DNA of 36,978 bases, taken from positions 1 to 36,978 of the forward strand of contig PMSU01000051.1 of NCBI GenBank assembly GCA_003168255.1. Reading direction: 5' to 3'. Every line of letters starts with the position of its first letter. Positions within the stretch are counted from its first letter, which is position 1. Shown one piece after another: positions 1-8,018 of this stretch. Under the pieces are notes generated by a model. The model was not told the origin of the DNA and made no database searches. It worked only from the letters and a program-made list of their open reading frames with translations. Position numbers and translations under genes: made by a program. The stretch is from Actinomycetota bacterium (lineage in GTDB: Bacteria; Actinomycetota; Actinomycetes; Streptosporangiales; Streptosporangiaceae).

Positions 1-516
1 TACCGCACTACCCGGCCCCCAAGAGACCGAGAAGCCCCCTGACCAGCGCCGGTGCGGCAACCTATCCAGGCACCGGCGATCTGAGTGCTGCCCTGCACCG
101 CAGAGCTCGGCTCTGACCAGCCATGATCGGAAACCACCTACATCTCTGACGTGCACCCCTCTGGCCTCCCTCTGGCCCCCCTCCGGCGCCCCTCCGGTGG
201 TAATGATCCTCCGCGGGATGACATGGGCGGATGCGCGCCGACGGAGTACCTGTACGTTAGGAAATCCGGGGTGGACCTGCCGTCGAGGACCAGCAGGTAG
301 CGGTTTTGGTCGCTAGCTGGCCCGCCTTCGACCCGACGACTCGCTCAACGCCGTAGGCGCGGCACCGCCGCGCTCGCCGACGCCGGATGGCTCCACTGGC
401 CGCGGCACGGTCGCGCATCCCGTCAGTAGGCGGGGGCGGCAGTTACCCTAGGGTGCCGCGCAGCGCGCATTGTCGTGCCCGGCCGTCATCGCTAGCGGAA
501 GCTCTCGGGAGGCGTA
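1..516. other. Non-coding lead-in and promoter region of the MgtE-like gene
   Basis: No convincing gene is seen here. A C/T-rich stretch at about 156-197 consists of imperfect CCCCTCTGGC/CCCCTCCGGC repeats. A perfect 10-bp palindrome ACCCTAGGGT lies at 445-454 and overlaps a possible -10 hexamer TACCCT (444-449), about 65 bases before the ATG at 517. The promoter reading is an inference; no clear -35 is visible. Confidence 0.35.
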
Positions 517-1857
517 ATGGCGCGTGCCTCAGTCCCTGCTGTGTCGGCGCTGCGGGCTCGCTATGAGCAGCGCAGTGAGCGCCTGACCACGTTGCGACAT
601 GTCCGGAGTGCGCTGGTGAGCCTGGCCGGGCTGATCGGCCGGCCGGTGATGAACCAGGCCGGGGAGCAGATCGGCCAGGTAGCCGATGTGGTGGCCCGAT
701 GGGACGGTGATCAGCGGTATCCGCCGGTGACCGGCCTGATCGTGCGGGTAGGGCGGCGGCGGGCGTGGCTGCCGATCGAGGCGGTCGAGGAGTTCCGGCG
801 TGACCTGATCCGGCTGCGCACGGCGCGGCTGGATCTGCGGGAGGTGACCCGTCGGCACGGGGAGGTCGAGCTGGCCCGCGACGTGGTCGATCACCAGCTC
901 GTCGACACCGACGGCGCGCGGGTTATCCGGGCTTCGGACCTGTACCTGGCCCGGGTGGCCGGGGTGGTGCAGCTTGTGGGCGTGGACGTCGGGTTCAACA
1001 GCCTCCTGCGCAGGCTCGGGCCGGCCAGGTTCCGGTCCCGGCCGACCCCGGAGAAGGTCATCGACTGGGCGAGTATCACGAGCTTCGGCTCGCAGCGCGG
1101 GCCGGGCGGCACGCTACAGGCATCGGAGGGGGGCCTTCAGCGGCTGCGCCCGGGTGAGCTGGCTGACCTGCTGGAGGACCTGGGCCGCACCGAGCGCCGG
1201 GACCTGCTTGCCCAGCTGACCCCGGCGCAGGCGGCGGACGCGCTGGAGGAGATGCAGGCGGAGGAGCTGGTGCAGCTGCTGCGGGAGTCCGAGACCGCGG
1301 ACGCCGCGGAGCTGCTGGGCCGGATGGAACCCGATGAGGCCGCCGACGGGCTGCGCGGGCTGGATCCCGACGAGCAGCAGGAGCTGCTGGCCGCCATGCC
1401 GGCCGAGGCCCGCGGCCGGGTGGCCCCGCTGCTGGGCTACGGCGAGCGGACCGCCGGCGGGATCATGACCACCCTCCTGGTCGTCGCTCGCCCGGCGGAG
1501 ACGATTTTGCAGGTCCGGGACCGGCTGCGGGCGAACCGGGAGCACGACGAGGATCTCGCCGGGGTGATCGTGCTTGGTGATGACGGGCGGCTGCTGGACG
1601 ACCTGACGATGACCGAGCTGTTCCTGGCTGACCCGGGTGCCGCGGTGGACGACCTGATCGGGCCGCCCTGGCCGGTGACCGTCACGCCGGACGCCGACCC
1701 GGAGCAGATCGCCGAGCGGCTGGTAGAGACCCGGCATTCCTCGGTGGTCGTGGTCGATGAGGAGGAGCGGCCGCTGGGCCGGATCCTGGCCGACGACGTG
1801 CTGGACATGCTCGTGCCCGACCGGGTCCGGTTCCGTTTCCCCCGGCGCCTGTCGTGA
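517..1857 (+). CDS. PRC-barrel / MgtE N-domain / CBS-pair protein lacking a membrane domain
   Basis: This is a 446-residue soluble protein. Residues about 35-90 and 115-165 look like two PRC-barrel segments. Residues about 200-310 are the acidic helical repeat of the MgtE intracellular N domain, with many ADLLEDL/ADALEEM-type repeats. Residues about 325-440 are a CBS pair. The MgtE transmembrane domain is absent. In MgtE transporters the N and CBS domains sense cytosolic Mg2+ and gate the pore (established for the family). The ATG at 517 has a GGGAGG Shine-Dalgarno sequence just upstream. The stop codon overlaps the GTG start of the NRAMP-like transporter, so the two are translationally coupled. 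My inference is that this protein is the metal-sensing partner of that transporter. Confidence 0.85.
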   Translation: MARASVPAVSALRARYEQRSERLTTLRHVRSALVSLAGLIGRPVMNQAGEQIGQVADVVARWDGDQRYPPVTGLIVRVGRRRAWLPIEAVEEFRRDLIRLRTARLDLREVTRRHGEVELARDVVDHQLVDTDGARVIRASDLYLARVAGVVQLVGVDVGFNSLLRRLGPARFRSRPTPEKVIDWASITSFGSQRGPGGTLQASEGGLQRLRPGELADLLEDLGRTERRDLLAQLTPAQAADALEEMQAEELVQLLRESETADAAELLGRMEPDEAADGLRGLDPDEQQELLAAMPAEARGRVAPLLGYGERTAGGIMTTLLVVARPAETILQVRDRLRANREHDEDLAGVIVLGDDGRLLDDLTMTELFLADPGAAVDDLIGPPWPVTVTPDADPEQIAERLVETRHSSVVVVDEEERPLGRILADDVLDMLVPDRVRFRFPRRLS

Positions 1858-3161
1858 CTGGCCTGCGGGAGGGCGCACTGCCGCCGCCCGGCGAGGTGGC
1901 TCCCGGCCGGCCCGGCCCGGTGCGCCGGCCGCTTCGCCGGCGGGTCCTGATGCTGCTCGCGTTCATGGGCCCGGGGATCATCGCGGCGAACGCGGGCAAC
2001 GACGCTGGCGGGATCGCGACGTATGCCAGCGCGGGGGCGCAGTTCGGGTACCGGACGCTGTTCGCGATGCTGCTCGTGACCGTGGCCCTGGTCGTGGTCC
2101 AGGAGATGTGCGCGCGGCTGGGTGCCTACACCGGGGAGGGCCTGGGGGCGCTGATCCGCGAGCAGTTCAGCATCCGGGTCACGGCGTTCGCGCTCGCCGC
2201 GCTGATCGTCGCCAACGTCGGGCTGGTCGTGTCGGAGTTCGCCGGGATCGCCGCGGCGCTGGAGCTGCTGCATGTTTCCCGGTACATCAGCATCCCGGTC
2301 GCGGCGGTGGCGATCTGGGCGCTGGTGGTCTTCGGGTCCTACAAGTACGCCGAGCGGCTGTTCCTCGTGCTGAGCCTGGTGTTCTTCGCCTACCCCGTCG
2401 CCGCGTTCCTGAGCCACCCCGACTACGCCCAGGCGGGCGCCCAGCTGGCCTACCCGCACTTCCTGGCCACCAAGGCGTTCCTGCTGCTCGTGGTGGCCCT
2501 GATCGGCACCACCATCACGCCGTACATGCAGTTCTACGTCGCCGCGGCGGTCGCCGACCGCGGGATCGGCCCGGCCGACTACCCCGGCGAGAAACTCGAC
2601 ACCATCGCCGGGTCGATCTTCTGCAACCTGATCAGCATGTTCATCATCATCGCGACCGCCGCCGCTATACACGTCCGGGCCCCGCTGGAATCGGCGAAGC
2701 AGGCCGCCCAGGCGCTCACCCCGGTCGCCGGCCGGTTCGCCACGCAGCTGTTCGCGATCGGGCTGCTCGGCGCCAGCGCGCTGGCCGCCGCGGTCGTCCC
2801 GCTATCCACCGCCTACGCGATCAGCGAAGCCACCGGCGCCGAACGCAGCGTCAGCAAGTCCTTCCGGCAGGCACCGCTGTTCCTCGGCTTGTTCACTGGC
2901 CAGGTCTTCATCGGGGGGGCCATCGCCCTGATCCCCGGCAACCTCATCAAGCTCCTGGTGGAAGCGCAGGTGCTGAACGGGCTCATCACCCCCATCCTTC
3001 TCACCTATGTCCTGATCCTCGCCAACCGCAGCAGCGTGCTCGGCGACGCCACGAACGGCCGCGCCTTCAAGATCGTGGCCACGATCAGCGTCGCCGCGGT
3101 CGCGGTCCTGTCGGTGACCGTGCTCCTTCAGTCCGTCCTAGGCGGCCTCGGCCTCACCTGA
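1854..3161 (+). CDS. NRAMP-family divalent metal transporter, magnesium-type (NRMT-like) metal site
   Basis: This is a 435-residue, roughly 11-helix membrane protein of the NRAMP (SLC11/MntH) family. The GTG start overlaps the previous stop (GTGA). The first helix reads GPGIIAANAGNDAGG, so the canonical DPGN metal motif is DAGG at residues 50-53. In the sixth helix the canonical A-x-x-M-P-H is replaced by TTITPY, with Thr222 at the position of the selectivity methionine. The aspartate is kept, while the asparagine and methionine that favour transition metals are lost. From memory, NRAMP-related Mg2+ transporters (NRMT) differ from MntH in this way. Coupling to an MgtE-type sensor supports Mg2+ as substrate; Mn2+ remains possible. 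The LPLSTAYAI-like segment late in the protein is typical of the family. Confidence 0.85.
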   Translation: MTGLREGALPPPGEVAPGRPGPVRRPLRRRVLMLLAFMGPGIIAANAGNDAGGIATYASAGAQFGYRTLFAMLLVTVALVVVQEMCARLGAYTGEGLGALIREQFSIRVTAFALAALIVANVGLVVSEFAGIAAALELLHVSRYISIPVAAVAIWALVVFGSYKYAERLFLVLSLVFFAYPVAAFLSHPDYAQAGAQLAYPHFLATKAFLLLVVALIGTTITPYMQFYVAAAVADRGIGPADYPGEKLDTIAGSIFCNLISMFIIIATAAAIHVRAPLESAKQAAQALTPVAGRFATQLFAIGLLGASALAAAVVPLSTAYAISEATGAERSVSKSFRQAPLFLGLFTGQVFIGGAIALIPGNLIKLLVEAQVLNGLITPILLTYVLILANRSSVLGDATNGRAFKIVATISVAAVAVLSVTVLLQSVLGGLGLT

Positions 3162-3301
3162 CCAGGGCAAGCCCGCAGCATGCGGGTGGCCGTACCGCGG
3201 GTCCACTGGCCCTGGCCAGTCGTCCTCATACCGTTCCGGGCCCGTTTCGCCGCTGCCGGCGCCGCTGGCTGCGGTGCCAGCCGTCGCCGGGTGGGCGGCG
3301 G

Positions 3302-3365
3302 TATAGTCAGAGCTGGTGAGCCGGGAAGCCTGGTCGGCAGCGTTCTTCTAGCGCGAGGGCTCATC
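3302..3365 (+). promoter_or_regulatory. Promoter and structured leader of the DUF2254 gene (shared element, copy A)
   Basis: A good -10 hexamer TATAGT lies at 3302-3307. Seven bases later a 24-nt element begins (3315-3338; starts GGTGAGCCGGGAAG, ends CTGGTCGGC). The same element, with one C/T change, follows the -10 box of the minus-strand transcript at 5870-5833. The core can fold as CCGGG-AAG-CCTGG. GGTGAGCC (3315-3322) can also pair along all 8 positions (one G-U) with GGCTCATC (3358-3365), which abuts the ATG at 3366 and overlaps the GAGGG ribosome-binding site. This suggests control of translation or a protein operator at the transcript start. I cannot match it to a named RNA family. Confidence 0.55.
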
Positions 3366-4741
3366 ATGCATCGGCGTAATTCGTCTTCGGCGCTTGCCTC
3401 TCATTGGCGCTCGGACATGCTGCGCACCAATCTGTGGCTGGTTCCGGGGATTGAGGTGCTGGCGGCCATCGCGACGTTCGCCGTCACGCTGACCCTTGAC
3501 CATGCGGCCTACCGCGGCGAGTTCGGGCTTCCGTCCTGGGTGATCAGCGGGACCGCCGACGCGGCCCGGCAGATTCTCACCGCGATCGCCGCGGCCGTCA
3601 TCACGGTGGTGGGCGTCGTCTTCTCGATCATCCTGGTGACCCTCACCCTGGCGTCCACGCAGTTCGGGCCGCGGATGCTCCGTAACTTCATCCGCGACCG
3701 CGGCACGCAGCTGACCCTGGGGACGTTCGTGGCCACGTTCGTGTATGCCGTGCTGGTCCTCGTCTCGATCGGCCCGGGATCGAACGGGGACTTCGTGCCG
3801 CACATCGGGGTCACCGTGACGCTGGCGCTGATGGTCGCCGACATGGGCGTGCTGATCTACTTCATCCATCACACGGCGACGTCGATCCAGCTGCCGCAGG
3901 TGATCGCGAGCATCGCGCGCGACCTGTCCGGGGCGATCGAGGTGCAGGGCGGTGATGACGGCCGGCCGGGCTCAGAGCGGATCGGGGAGAGCGGCCCGTC
4001 AGCGGCGGAGCTGCGCACCCGGATGGAGCAGGACGGCGGCGTGGTCCGGGCGCCGGCGAGTTCATCAGGCACCCGATCCTGGTGCGGTTCGCTGCCGGCG
4101 CGGACGCGGTCATCGCCCTGGACTACCGGCCAGGGCACTTCATCGTCCAGGGGCACCCGTTTGCCGCGGTCTGGCCGGCCGAGGCCGCGGAACGCGTCGG
4201 CGACGCGCTCAGGCGGGCGCACGTCACCGGGCCCTACCGGACGCTCACGCAGGACATCTCCTTCGGCATCGACCAGCTCGTCGAGATCGCCATCCGCGCG
4301 CTGTCACCCGCCGTCAATGACACCTTCACCGCGCTGACCTGTATCGACTGGCTCGGCGACAGCCTCTGCCAGATCACCCGCCAGTGGCACCCGCCGCGGG
4401 TGCACCGCGACAGCGCCGGGTACATCCGGGTCCTGACGGCCGAGCCCGGCCACGAACGCCTGGTGCAGCGCGCGTTCGAGAAGATCCGCCAGGCCAGCCA
4501 GGGCATGCCCGCCGTCATGATCCGCCAGCTCGACGCGCTGGTAAAGATCATGGCCGACACGTCCAGCGCCGGGCAGCGCCGGGTACTCCTCGACCAGGCC
4601 GCCATGATCCAGCGGGCCAGTGAGCGCTCGGTGCCCGAGGGAGCGGACCGGGACGACATCCGGCGCCGGTATGAGGAAGTGCTCACCGCTGACAGCCGGC
4701 CCGGGGGATGCAACAGCGCCGCGGGCACCGCGCCGGGGTAA
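3366..4741 (+). pseudogene. DUF2254 membrane protein, interrupted by a frameshift
   Basis: The N-terminal part (3366 to about 4050) begins with an LRTNLWLVPGIEVLA-type first helix and has four membrane segments, including a VVFSIILVTLTLASTQFGPR motif typical of DUF2254. From about 4050 the homologous reading moves to another frame, where RFAAGADAVIALDYRPGHF and later ALSPAVNDTFTALTCIDWL continue to 4741. A one-base change near 4049-4060 would restore one protein of about 458 residues. ATG 3366 is chosen because it follows a GAGGG site and matches the family start. The function of DUF2254 is unknown. The frameshift may be genuine or a sequencing error, since both halves look well conserved. 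Confidence 0.75.
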
Positions 4742-4824
4742 CGTCCCGGTCAGCTGCACCGGCGAACCCGGGCCGTCCCTGGCGGGCAGGGGAGCCTTAC
4801 CCGCCGCGCGGGGATGAGACGCAC

Positions 4825-4842
4825 CCCGGCGGGCACGCCGGG
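4825..4842. terminator. GC-rich hairpin between convergent genes
   Basis: CCCGGCG-GGCA-CGCCGGG forms a perfect 7-bp stem with a four-base loop. It lies between the ends of the DUF2254 gene (4741) and the DUF4118 gene (4861, minus strand), so it could end both transcripts. There is no T tract, which is common for actinomycete terminators. Confidence 0.45.
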
Positions 4843-4860
4843 CCGGGCGGCTGGTTCTGG

Positions 4861-5613
4861 TCAGCGCCCGCTCGGAGCGTTCCGACTGGCGCTGAACGCG
4901 CGCCCGGCCTGATCTGCCAGCGTGACTGCGACCAGGCGCGCCTGTAGCGACGGCTTCGCGCCCGGCTTCGGCTTCAGCATGAACCGCCCGTAGTACTGGC
5001 CGTTGCCGAACGTCCGCAGCTCGACCTCCCCGGCGGGAAGTCCCGACAGGTCCGCGTCCCAGCGGCCATGCTCGGTCATCACGCTGCCGTCTGGCTCCAG
5101 GCGCGGCGGATGGCCGAGCAGCGACCCGTACTCGAAGCGGCATCCGTCCAGGCCCAGCAGGCCGGTCAGCTGCTCCTTGACATAGTCGGCAACGGCATCA
5201 GGAGACGTCGCCGACGTGGCCAGCGACGCGGTTGCACGGATCTGCGCGAGGTAACCCGCATCGGTGATCGTGATGACCTGGAGGCGCCGGGCGCGAGCCG
5301 CCAGCTGCGACACCCCCAAGCCCACGGCCAGCAGCAGGACCGCGGTCTTGATATCGGATGAGCCGCGGATCGTGAACCGCTCATAAGGCAGGGTGAAGAA
5401 GAAGTCGAACCACGCCGCCGCCGATATCGCGGCCAGGGCGCCCGCGACGCGGCTGCCGAGGGCGGCTACCGCGACCACGACCACGACCAGCAGAAGGGCG
5501 ACGTCCGTGTCCGGCCAGCTCGCCCGGAACGGCAGCAGAGCCGCTGCTGCCGTCAGCGGCGCCGCCAGCCCGGCCGCGACCGCGGCGCGGTCCCTGGTCA
5601 GGTAGCCAGTCAC
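4861..5613 (-). CDS. DUF4118 (KdpD-like sensor membrane domain) protein without a kinase domain
   Basis: This 250-residue protein has four closely spaced hydrophobic helices in residues about 10-105, including the family motif AAWFDFFFTLPYERF. This is the DUF4118 membrane module found in KdpD and other sensor kinases. After it comes a cytosolic region of about 140 residues that resembles neither HisKA nor HATPase, so the protein cannot act as a kinase alone. I prefer the GTG at 5613 because GGAGG lies 8 bases upstream; another GTG at 5622 sits directly against that site. A small ORF precedes it on the same strand and probably shares its transcript, which begins with the shared leader element at 5856-5833. 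Role unknown; an ion- or envelope-sensing part is a guess. Confidence 0.75.
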   Translation of the reverse strand: MTGYLTRDRAAVAAGLAAPLTAAAALLPFRASWPDTDVALLLVVVVVAVAALGSRVAGALAAISAAAWFDFFFTLPYERFTIRGSSDIKTAVLLLAVGLGVSQLAARARRLQVITITDAGYLAQIRATASLATSATSPDAVADYVKEQLTGLLGLDGCRFEYGSLLGHPPRLEPDGSVMTEHGRWDADLSGLPAGEVELRTFGNGQYYGRFMLKPKPGAKPSLQARLVAVTLADQAGRAFSASRNAPSGR

Positions 5614-5792
5614 CGGTAACACCTCCAGCCCCGGGTCAGGCCTGCTCGCGCCAGAGCCGGACCGCCCAGGCGACCAGGACCACCAGCACCACCAGCGCCT
5701 GGGGCAGGGGCAGGGGCAGGGGCAGCGCGGGTGCCGGATGCGGCTGCGCTCGCCACCGGTGAGCTATCTGCGGGTGCGTTCCCTGGGGTCAT
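5610..5792 (-). CDS. Small ORF upstream of the DUF4118 gene, possibly a frameshifted one-helix membrane peptide
   Basis: ATG 5792 follows an AGGAG site with 5-base spacing, so translation probably starts here. As written the frame gives 60 residues rich in Ala, Pro and Gly with no family resemblance, overlapping the start of the DUF4118 gene. The next frame, from about 5730 to the TGA at 5636-5638, encodes a run ending QALVVLVVLVAWAVRLWREQA, which looks like a real membrane helix with a charged tail. A one-base change upstream of or within the GGGGCA repeats (5701-5725) would join the start to this helix, giving a peptide of about 52 residues. Both readings are uncertain. Confidence 0.35.
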   Translation of the reverse strand: MTPGNAPADSSPVASAAASGTRAAPAPAPAPGAGGAGGPGRLGGPALARAGLTRGWRCYR

Positions 5793-5870
5793 CACAGCTC
5801 CTGGTCGACGAATCCGAAAACGCGAATATCGCGCCGACCAGACTTCCCGGCTCACCTGCCCACGAGCATA
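5793..5870 (-). promoter_or_regulatory. Promoter and leader of the DUF4118 transcript (shared element, copy B)
   Basis: Read on the minus strand, a -10 hexamer TATGCT (5870-5865) is followed after 8 bases by the 24-nt element (5856-5833). It is identical to copy A at 3315-3338 except for T instead of C at its position 15, which keeps the CCGGG-AAG-YCTGG stem through a G-U pair. TCTGGTCG inside the element (5842-5835) can pair over 8 positions with CGACCAGG (5807-5800), whose last bases are part of the AGGAG site of the ATG at 5792. So here too the element can mask translation start. Confidence 0.55.
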
Positions 5871-5983
5871 AGCCCCGCCGGCACCGCTGCCAAGAGACAC
5901 CGCGCCCGCTGGCCCGCGGCGGCGCTGGCCAGTGGGCCGGCTGGGGCGTCACGTGCTGGCGAGGAGCACGAGAGAATCCTGGA

Positions 5984-7894
5984 GTGACCGAGTCCGGCTC
6001 CGCACCCTCGCTGTTCCCGCTGCGTACCGTGTGGGCGCGGAGCCTGGAGACGCCGCTCCGGCAGTTCCTGCGCACGGAGACTGGCAGCTCGGCGGTCCTG
6101 CTCGCCGCCGCCCTGACGGCGCTGGCCTGGTCGAACATCGACTCGTCCGGATATGCGGCGGCCTGGCAGACCGAGGTGTCAATCCGCGTCGGCACGACGG
6201 GCCTGGCAGATAGCCTGCACGGCTGGGTGAACTCCGGGCTGATGGCGTTCTTCTTCCTGGTGGTCGGCCTGGAGGCGCGCCGTGAGTTCGACATGGGTGA
6301 GCTGCGCGAGCGGCGGCGGCTGGCATTGCCGCTGGTGGCCGGCCTGGGCGGGATGATCGTGCCGATCGCGATCTACCTGGCCGTCAACGCCGGGCGCGCT
6401 TCAGCGTCCGGCTGGGGCACGGCCATGTCCACGGACACAGCGTTCGCGCTCGGCCTGCTGGCCCTGGTCGGCCAGGGCGTGCCCGACCGGGTACGCACCT
6501 ATTTGCTGACGTTCGCGATCGTCGATGACGTGGCCGGGATCGTGGTCATCGCGCTGGTGTACAGCGCCCACATCGACCTGACCGCGCTGAGTACCGGCGT
6601 GGCCATCCTCGCCGCGGTGATCGTGGCGCGCAGGTCGGGTGTCCGCAGCGGCGCGGCCTACGTGCTGCTCGGGGTGGCGGCCTGGATCGCGTTCTTCAAG
6701 TCCGGGGTTGACCCCGTGGTGGCCGGCCTGGTGATGGGCATGCTCGCGCTGGCCTACCCCGCGTCGCGGAGCGACCTGGCGCAGGCGTCTGCATCGTTCC
6801 GGCTGTTCCGCGAGCAGCCCACCCCCGAGCTGGCCCGCGACGCGCGGGAAAGCGTGCGGACGGCGATCTCGCCGAATGACCGGCTCCAGCAGCTGCTGCA
6901 TCCGTGGACGAGCTACCTGATCGTGCCGCTGTTCGCCCTGGCGAACGTGGGAATCACGATCAGCGGGAGCTTCCTGGCCCGCGCCTACACCTCGCCGGTC
7001 ACCGTCGGGATCCTGCTCGGCTACGTCGTCGGCAAGCCGGCCGGCACCGTCGGCGCGGCGTGGCTGCTGGCCCGGGTCAGCCGCGGCCGGATCCGGCCGC
7101 CGGTCGGCTGGGCTGCGGTCACCGGCGCCGGGATGATCGCGGGCATCGGCTTCATCGTGTCCCTGCTGATCGCCTCGCTCGCCTTCCACGGCACGCAGCT
7201 GGCCGAGGCGAAGGTGGGCGTCCTGTCCGCCGCAGTATGCGCATCGGCCCTGACCTGGGCCGTCTTCCGGGTCACCGCGATGCTGCCGAAACGGCTGCGG
7301 CTCCGCGCGCTACTCGGCACCGCCGACACCATCATCGACCTGGCGGTTCCGGCCGACCCGGACCACGACCATGTCCGCGGCCCGGACAAGGCGCCGGTCA
7401 CGCTGGTGGAGTACGCCGACTTCGAATGCCCCTACTGCGGCCAGGCCGAGCCGGCGGTCCGGGAACTGCTCGCCGACTACGGCGACCTGCGCTACGTATG
7501 GCGGCACCTGCCGCTGACCGACGTGCACCCGCACGCGCTACTCGCAGCCGAGGGCGCCGAGGCCGCGGCCAGGCAGGGCAAGTTCTGGCAGATGCACGAC
7601 CAGCTGCTTGATCACCAGGGCGCGCTGACAGTCAGAGATCTGACCCGGTACGCCGGCGAACTCGGCCTGGACACCGGCCAGTTCACCCGCGACCTGCGCA
7701 ACCGCGCTGGCCACGCCAAGATCGCCGCAGACATGGACTCCGCTGACCTCAGCGGAGTCTCCGGCACCCCGACCTTCTTCGTCAACGGCAAACGGCATCA
7801 CGGCGCCTACGACATCAGCACGCTTTCCGACGCAGTGCGGACGGCCAGGGCGCGAGCCCTGATCAGCCGGGCCGCGCAGCCACCCCGCGTGTAA
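5984..7894 (+). CDS. nhaA: NhaA Na+/H+ antiporter fused to a C-terminal DsbA-like thioredoxin domain
   Basis: This is a 636-residue fusion. Residues about 20-430 are NhaA: AMSTDTAFALGLLAL and FAIVDDVAGI are present, and Asp181-Asp182 match the ion-binding Asp163-Asp164 of E. coli NhaA. Residues about 460-625 are a DsbA/DSBA-oxidoreductase fold with the redox motif CPYC at 482-485 and a GVSGTPTFFVNG cis-proline segment. NhaA exchanges Na+ for H+ across the membrane; whether the thioredoxin domain faces the cytosol or outside depends on the helix count. GTG 5984 is chosen because family similarity starts just after it; the ribosome-binding site is weak. Open frame extends upstream to 5738 but shows no family signal. 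Such fusions occur in other actinomycetes as far as I recall. Confidence 0.9.
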   Translation: MTESGSAPSLFPLRTVWARSLETPLRQFLRTETGSSAVLLAAALTALAWSNIDSSGYAAAWQTEVSIRVGTTGLADSLHGWVNSGLMAFFFLVVGLEARREFDMGELRERRRLALPLVAGLGGMIVPIAIYLAVNAGRASASGWGTAMSTDTAFALGLLALVGQGVPDRVRTYLLTFAIVDDVAGIVVIALVYSAHIDLTALSTGVAILAAVIVARRSGVRSGAAYVLLGVAAWIAFFKSGVDPVVAGLVMGMLALAYPASRSDLAQASASFRLFREQPTPELARDARESVRTAISPNDRLQQLLHPWTSYLIVPLFALANVGITISGSFLARAYTSPVTVGILLGYVVGKPAGTVGAAWLLARVSRGRIRPPVGWAAVTGAGMIAGIGFIVSLLIASLAFHGTQLAEAKVGVLSAAVCASALTWAVFRVTAMLPKRLRLRALLGTADTIIDLAVPADPDHDHVRGPDKAPVTLVEYADFECPYCGQAEPAVRELLADYGDLRYVWRHLPLTDVHPHALLAAEGAEAAARQGKFWQMHDQLLDHQGALTVRDLTRYAGELGLDTGQFTRDLRNRAGHAKIAADMDSADLSGVSGTPTFFVNGKRHHGAYDISTLSDAVRTARARALISRAAQPPRV

Positions 7895-8006
7895 CCGCCA
7901 GATAGCGATCCACCCGCCTGCACCGCAGCAGCCTGATCGCTGAAATTTCGGGCGCGTCGCACTAGCTCACCGGCTGGCACGGGGGCTCCTGGTCACGGCG
8001 GGCTCC

Positions 8007-8018
8007 TACTATGGTCAG
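8007..8018 (+). promoter_or_regulatory. Probable leaderless promoter of the PAP2 gene
   Basis: A -10 hexamer TACTAT (8007-8012) ends 6 bases before the GTG at 8019, and there is no Shine-Dalgarno sequence. This spacing fits a leaderless transcript, common in actinomycetes. Confidence 0.4.

Noticed and set aside
1682..1999. Long minus-strand open frames across the MgtE-like gene (for example 1114-1878 and 1437-2672)
   Set aside because: They are mirror frames of high-GC coding sequence with no domains or start sites. The plus-strand genes explain the region fully.
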